Assembly: GCA_029460375.1 (NCBI GenBank)
Contig: JARPAQ010000042.1
Location: 1-7,634, forward strand
Reading direction: 5' to 3'
DNA: 7,634 nucleotides
DNA from: Nitrososphaerota archaeon
GTDB lineage: Archaea; Thermoproteota; Nitrososphaeria; Nitrososphaerales; JACPRH01
The translations under genes were made by a program, and so were the position numbers. Below, in pieces: positions 5,448-7,634 of the stretch; within the stretch, counting starts at the first letter, position 1, and every line of letters begins with the position of its first letter. The notes beneath the pieces are model-generated. The model was not told the DNA's origin, did no database searches, and saw nothing but the letters and a program-made list of their open reading frames with translations.

Positions 5448-7634
5448 CTATGTGCCAGACGGTCTTCTGGATGTGACGAGCGTGTACAATGATATCACAA
5501 TGGCCACCACAGCTGCACCACCTACCACCCATATCTGAGTTGAAATAGAACCTATCTGATCGTTCACACCTTCTTCAAGACTCGCGATCCTGTCTGTCAA
5601 CGTATTTCGCGTAGATTCAATGCTGCCTACAATCGTATCTTGGATGTTGGTAATATTCTCACCTGGAGGTGCGCCCAGTATGCTCGCCTGAATATCTCTA
5701 ACTGTCTTCTGAAGACTATTCTGGATGGTGTCAAAGCCGAACTCCATATAGAATGACGCTGTAGCCACGTTGCCCGATGCGTCAAACACTCTTATATCAT
5801 GAGCTCCCTCACCCGATATCGGAACAAAGGTTCTCATCGAAAACTTGCCATCGAGATCCGTCCTTCCGCTCGAAACCACCGCACCGCTAACTTCTAGGAA
5901 TATACTCTGATCTGGTTGAAAGTCGAAGCCTTGAATCACAATATCCTTTCCGCCCGCTCCGCTGGGGGGGCTGAGGAATATGGAAGGTAACCGTATTGGT
6001 GATAGTCTTGCGAAAGCTATCTTCTGGTTAGCTACTCCGAGTTCTCCGAGTCGACCATCCGCCCACACCATATACACATCATTCTCTGTTGCTTCTATTG
6101 CGAAGTAGTCACCTATGAAGACCCCGTTGGGGAATGCGAAGTTCGGGTTAGTCGGGAAGTCGGTTACCCTGCTGTTTTCGAGCCAGGTCTTTCCCCCGTC
6201 TTCAGATGTGGAGTAATATATGTTGTACCTCTTCTCGCTCCGGTCATCTCTAAAGTCACCCCACATCACGTGAACAACCCCTTTTGGATCCACGGACACC
6301 GCCGGGAAGAACTGAAACGTGTTCGTTATATCATCATTAACTCTTGTAGGCCGAGTCCAACTCCTCCCACCGTCTTCACTCCTGACATAATATACATCTC
6401 CATCATCCACCGGCTTGCCAGGCGGTCTAGCTATATACACTATAGAGACATCACCGTCTGGCCCAGCAGATACCTGAGGGAAGGTTCCTCCCCAAGAGCG
6501 GAAGAAGGCCGTCCTCGAGCTGAAATCAGGCTCTAGGAAATTGGTTGCGACAACAGGATCCTCAAAGGTTTTACCTCCGTTATCAGATCTGGCTACTATT
6601 ATCTCCCCCAACCCCTCAAACGCATTATCATCCGTCGAGTCAAGCCACGCTACATACAGGGTGCCATCATCGGCTACCAGAGGCTGAGAACCCTGCACCA
6701 CACGTTCTTCTTGAGTGAACTGCTCACCTACACCTGCTCCACCGATTACTTGACGTACAGTAGGGCTAACTGCGACTGGACTACTCCACGTCCTCCCTTC
6801 ATCTTCTGATCTCACGAGTTCGATTGTTGTTTCGACAACAGGGTTCTGGAATCCGAATATTCCTCCCTGCAGGAAAGAGACTACTTCATACCTAACAACG
6901 AAATGTGTATAGGTGACATAAATCACGTCTTTCTCTGGATCTTCAGAATTCGGGCCCACGTTCATCCACGGCTTATCAAGAAATCCTAGTGCTAATGTAC
7001 CTACGAGACCACCGTCGCCTGGGGGTTGCATCTGAAGATCAACTGTACTCCTTGAGCTTGATACGGGTCTGGACCAGATGAATCCTCCGTCATCCGAATT
7101 GGCGATCGCTATGCTTGAAACCGTCTCGGAGAACGGTATCCCAAAGATGGAGAATTCTTCAAAACCGATAGAGATCGAGGCTATGTACGCCTTCCCATTC
7201 CTATTGAAGGCCACTACAGGGTCTCCCCCCGCACCTAGATCGTTCTCCAGATACCTCGGTTGAAACGGTCCCTCCCACGTTGCTCCTCCGTCGATGCTTA
7301 CATAAGACACGACGTTAGGAGCATTATAATCTATCACCCCCACTATAAGATGCTCCGGATCCAGAGGGTTTACGGCTAGGTGAGGCTCGGTCTGATACGG
7401 GACGTTTCCCAAATCTCTAGTTATGAGCATGTTTCTGCTGAAGTGAGGTGAAGGACTTCTGAACGGAACTAGCGCGGCTGCTGCTCCGGCCTGTAACTGT
7501 GGAGATCTGCTTCCAAACTCACGTAAAGCTTCGCTCTTCGATTGGCCGAGCCGATAATCTTTTCCTTCGATAGATAAGGCTGAAGCGCCTGACATAAACT
7601 TCGTAGCTGGGGTTAGTTTGCTATCTATCCCTTC
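5448..7634 (-). CDS. Cell-surface BNR/Asp-box (sialidase-like) beta-propeller protein with Ig-like domain, coiled-coil stalk and C-terminal membrane anchor; probably 5'-partial
   Basis: Residues are numbered from the Met at 7595. Six Asp boxes (S-x-D-x-G-x-T-W) lie at 100-107, 167-174, 263-270, 337-344, 406-413 and 464-471, indicating a six-bladed sialidase-type propeller. Residues about 535-620 look like an IPT/TIG-like Ig domain (SPPSGAGGKDIVIQGFDF). Residues 622-687 show a 3-4 hydrophobic repeat typical of a coiled coil, broken at GAPPGEN (641-647). A membrane helix (about 688-708) and the tail SRRPSGT end the protein. The topology implies an extracellular N-terminus, yet no signal peptide follows Met 7595. 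That Met has no ribosome site, and the frame is open for 13 more codons to the window edge, so the true start is probably outside. Asp boxes mark the fold, not an activity: sialidases, other glycosidases and non-enzymatic binders share them, and I cannot identify a catalytic set. It lies 33 nt before the binding-protein gene. Confidence 0.85.
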   Translation of the reverse strand, partial: EGIDSKLTPATKFMSGASALSIEGKDYRLGQSKSEALREFGSRSPQLQAGAAAALVPFRSPSPHFSRNMLITRDLGNVPYQTEPHLAVNPLDPEHLIVGVIDYNAPNVVSYVSIDGGATWEGPFQPRYLENDLGAGGDPVVAFNRNGKAYIASISIGFEEFSIFGIPFSETVSSIAIANSDDGGFIWSRPVSSSRSTVDLQMQPPGDGGLVGTLALGFLDKPWMNVGPNSEDPEKDVIYVTYTHFVVRYEVVSFLQGGIFGFQNPVVETTIELVRSEDEGRTWSSPVAVSPTVRQVIGGAGVGEQFTQEERVVQGSQPLVADDGTLYVAWLDSTDDNAFEGLGEIIVARSDNGGKTFEDPVVATNFLEPDFSSRTAFFRSWGGTFPQVSAGPDGDVSIVYIARPPGKPVDDGDVYYVRSEDGGRSWTRPTRVNDDITNTFQFFPAVSVDPKGVVHVMWGDFRDDRSEKRYNIYYSTSEDGGKTWLENSRVTDFPTNPNFAFPNGVFIGDYFAIEATENDVYMVWADGRLGELGVANQKIAFARLSPIRLPSIFLSPPSGAGGKDIVIQGFDFQPDQSIFLEVSGAVVSSGRTDLDGKFSMRTFVPISGEGAHDIRVFDASGNVATASFYMEFGFDTIQNSLQKTVRDIQASILGAPPGENITNIQDTIVGSIESTRNTLTDRIASLEEGVNDQIGSISTQIWVVGGAAVVAIVISLYTLVTSRRPSGT
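6183..7298 (-). repeat. Six Asp-box (BNR) repeats of the propeller
   Basis: The six copies read SIDGGATW, SDDGGFIW, SEDEGRTW, SDNGGKTF, SEDGGRSW and SEDGGKTW, starting 58-96 residues apart. Boxes 5 and 6 are close to consensus, box 2 has I for T, and box 4 ends in F instead of W. Each box normally forms the turn between the last two strands of a blade. The widest gap is between boxes 2 and 3, which suggests an insertion loop there. Confidence 0.85.

Noticed and set aside
5448..7595. Calling the propeller protein a sialidase
   Set aside because: Asp boxes define the fold only; I could not identify the catalytic Arg triad, Tyr/Glu or Asp with confidence, so no enzymatic activity is claimed.

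Overview
The window holds five genes, all on the minus strand, packed end to end. It looks like one operon for importing an oligopeptide- or oligosaccharide-type solute, with a surface-protein gene at its upstream end. The host is most likely an archaeon, perhaps a Thermoproteota- or Nitrososphaerota-type lineage. I infer this from the solute-binding protein, which is tethered by a threonine-rich linker and a C-terminal membrane helix with an Arg-rich end rather than by a lipobox, from GGAGG/GGTGA ribosome sites, and from frequent AGA/AGG/ATA codons. The lineage is an inference; no rRNA or other marker is present.

In transcription order (right to left): (1) 7634-5448, a six-Asp-box (BNR, sialidase-like) beta-propeller followed by an Ig-like domain, a coiled-coil stalk and a C-terminal membrane anchor. 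Its frame stays open to the right edge, so it is probably 5'-truncated. (2) 5414-2799, a large family 5 (DppA/OppA-type) substrate-binding protein with a signal peptide, an added beta domain, a Thr-rich linker and a membrane anchor. (3) 2761-1706, a DppB-type permease. (4) 1706-273, a DppC-type permease with a very large extracytoplasmic insertion. (5) 273-1, the start of a DppD-type ATPase, cut by the left edge just before its Q-loop. Gaps are 33 and 37 nt, then two TGATG stop/start overlaps, with no oligo-T terminator on the coding strand between genes. There is no gene-free stretch over 300 bases and I see no RNA gene, mobile element or CRISPR array.

The binding protein would capture solute outside the cell while tethered to the membrane, the two permeases would form the channel, and the ATPase (with a DppF partner presumably beyond the left edge) would drive uptake. 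The propeller protein would sit on the same surface and may bind or process the polymer that supplies the solute; that link rests on gene order only.

The most unusual observation is the order of segments in the binding protein. The part that normally lies in the second half of a DppA-type protein comes first, directly after the signal peptide, and the part that normally forms the N-terminus follows it. This reads as a circular permutation. The oversized DppC loop is a second departure from the standard transporter and could be a partner surface for the altered receptor.
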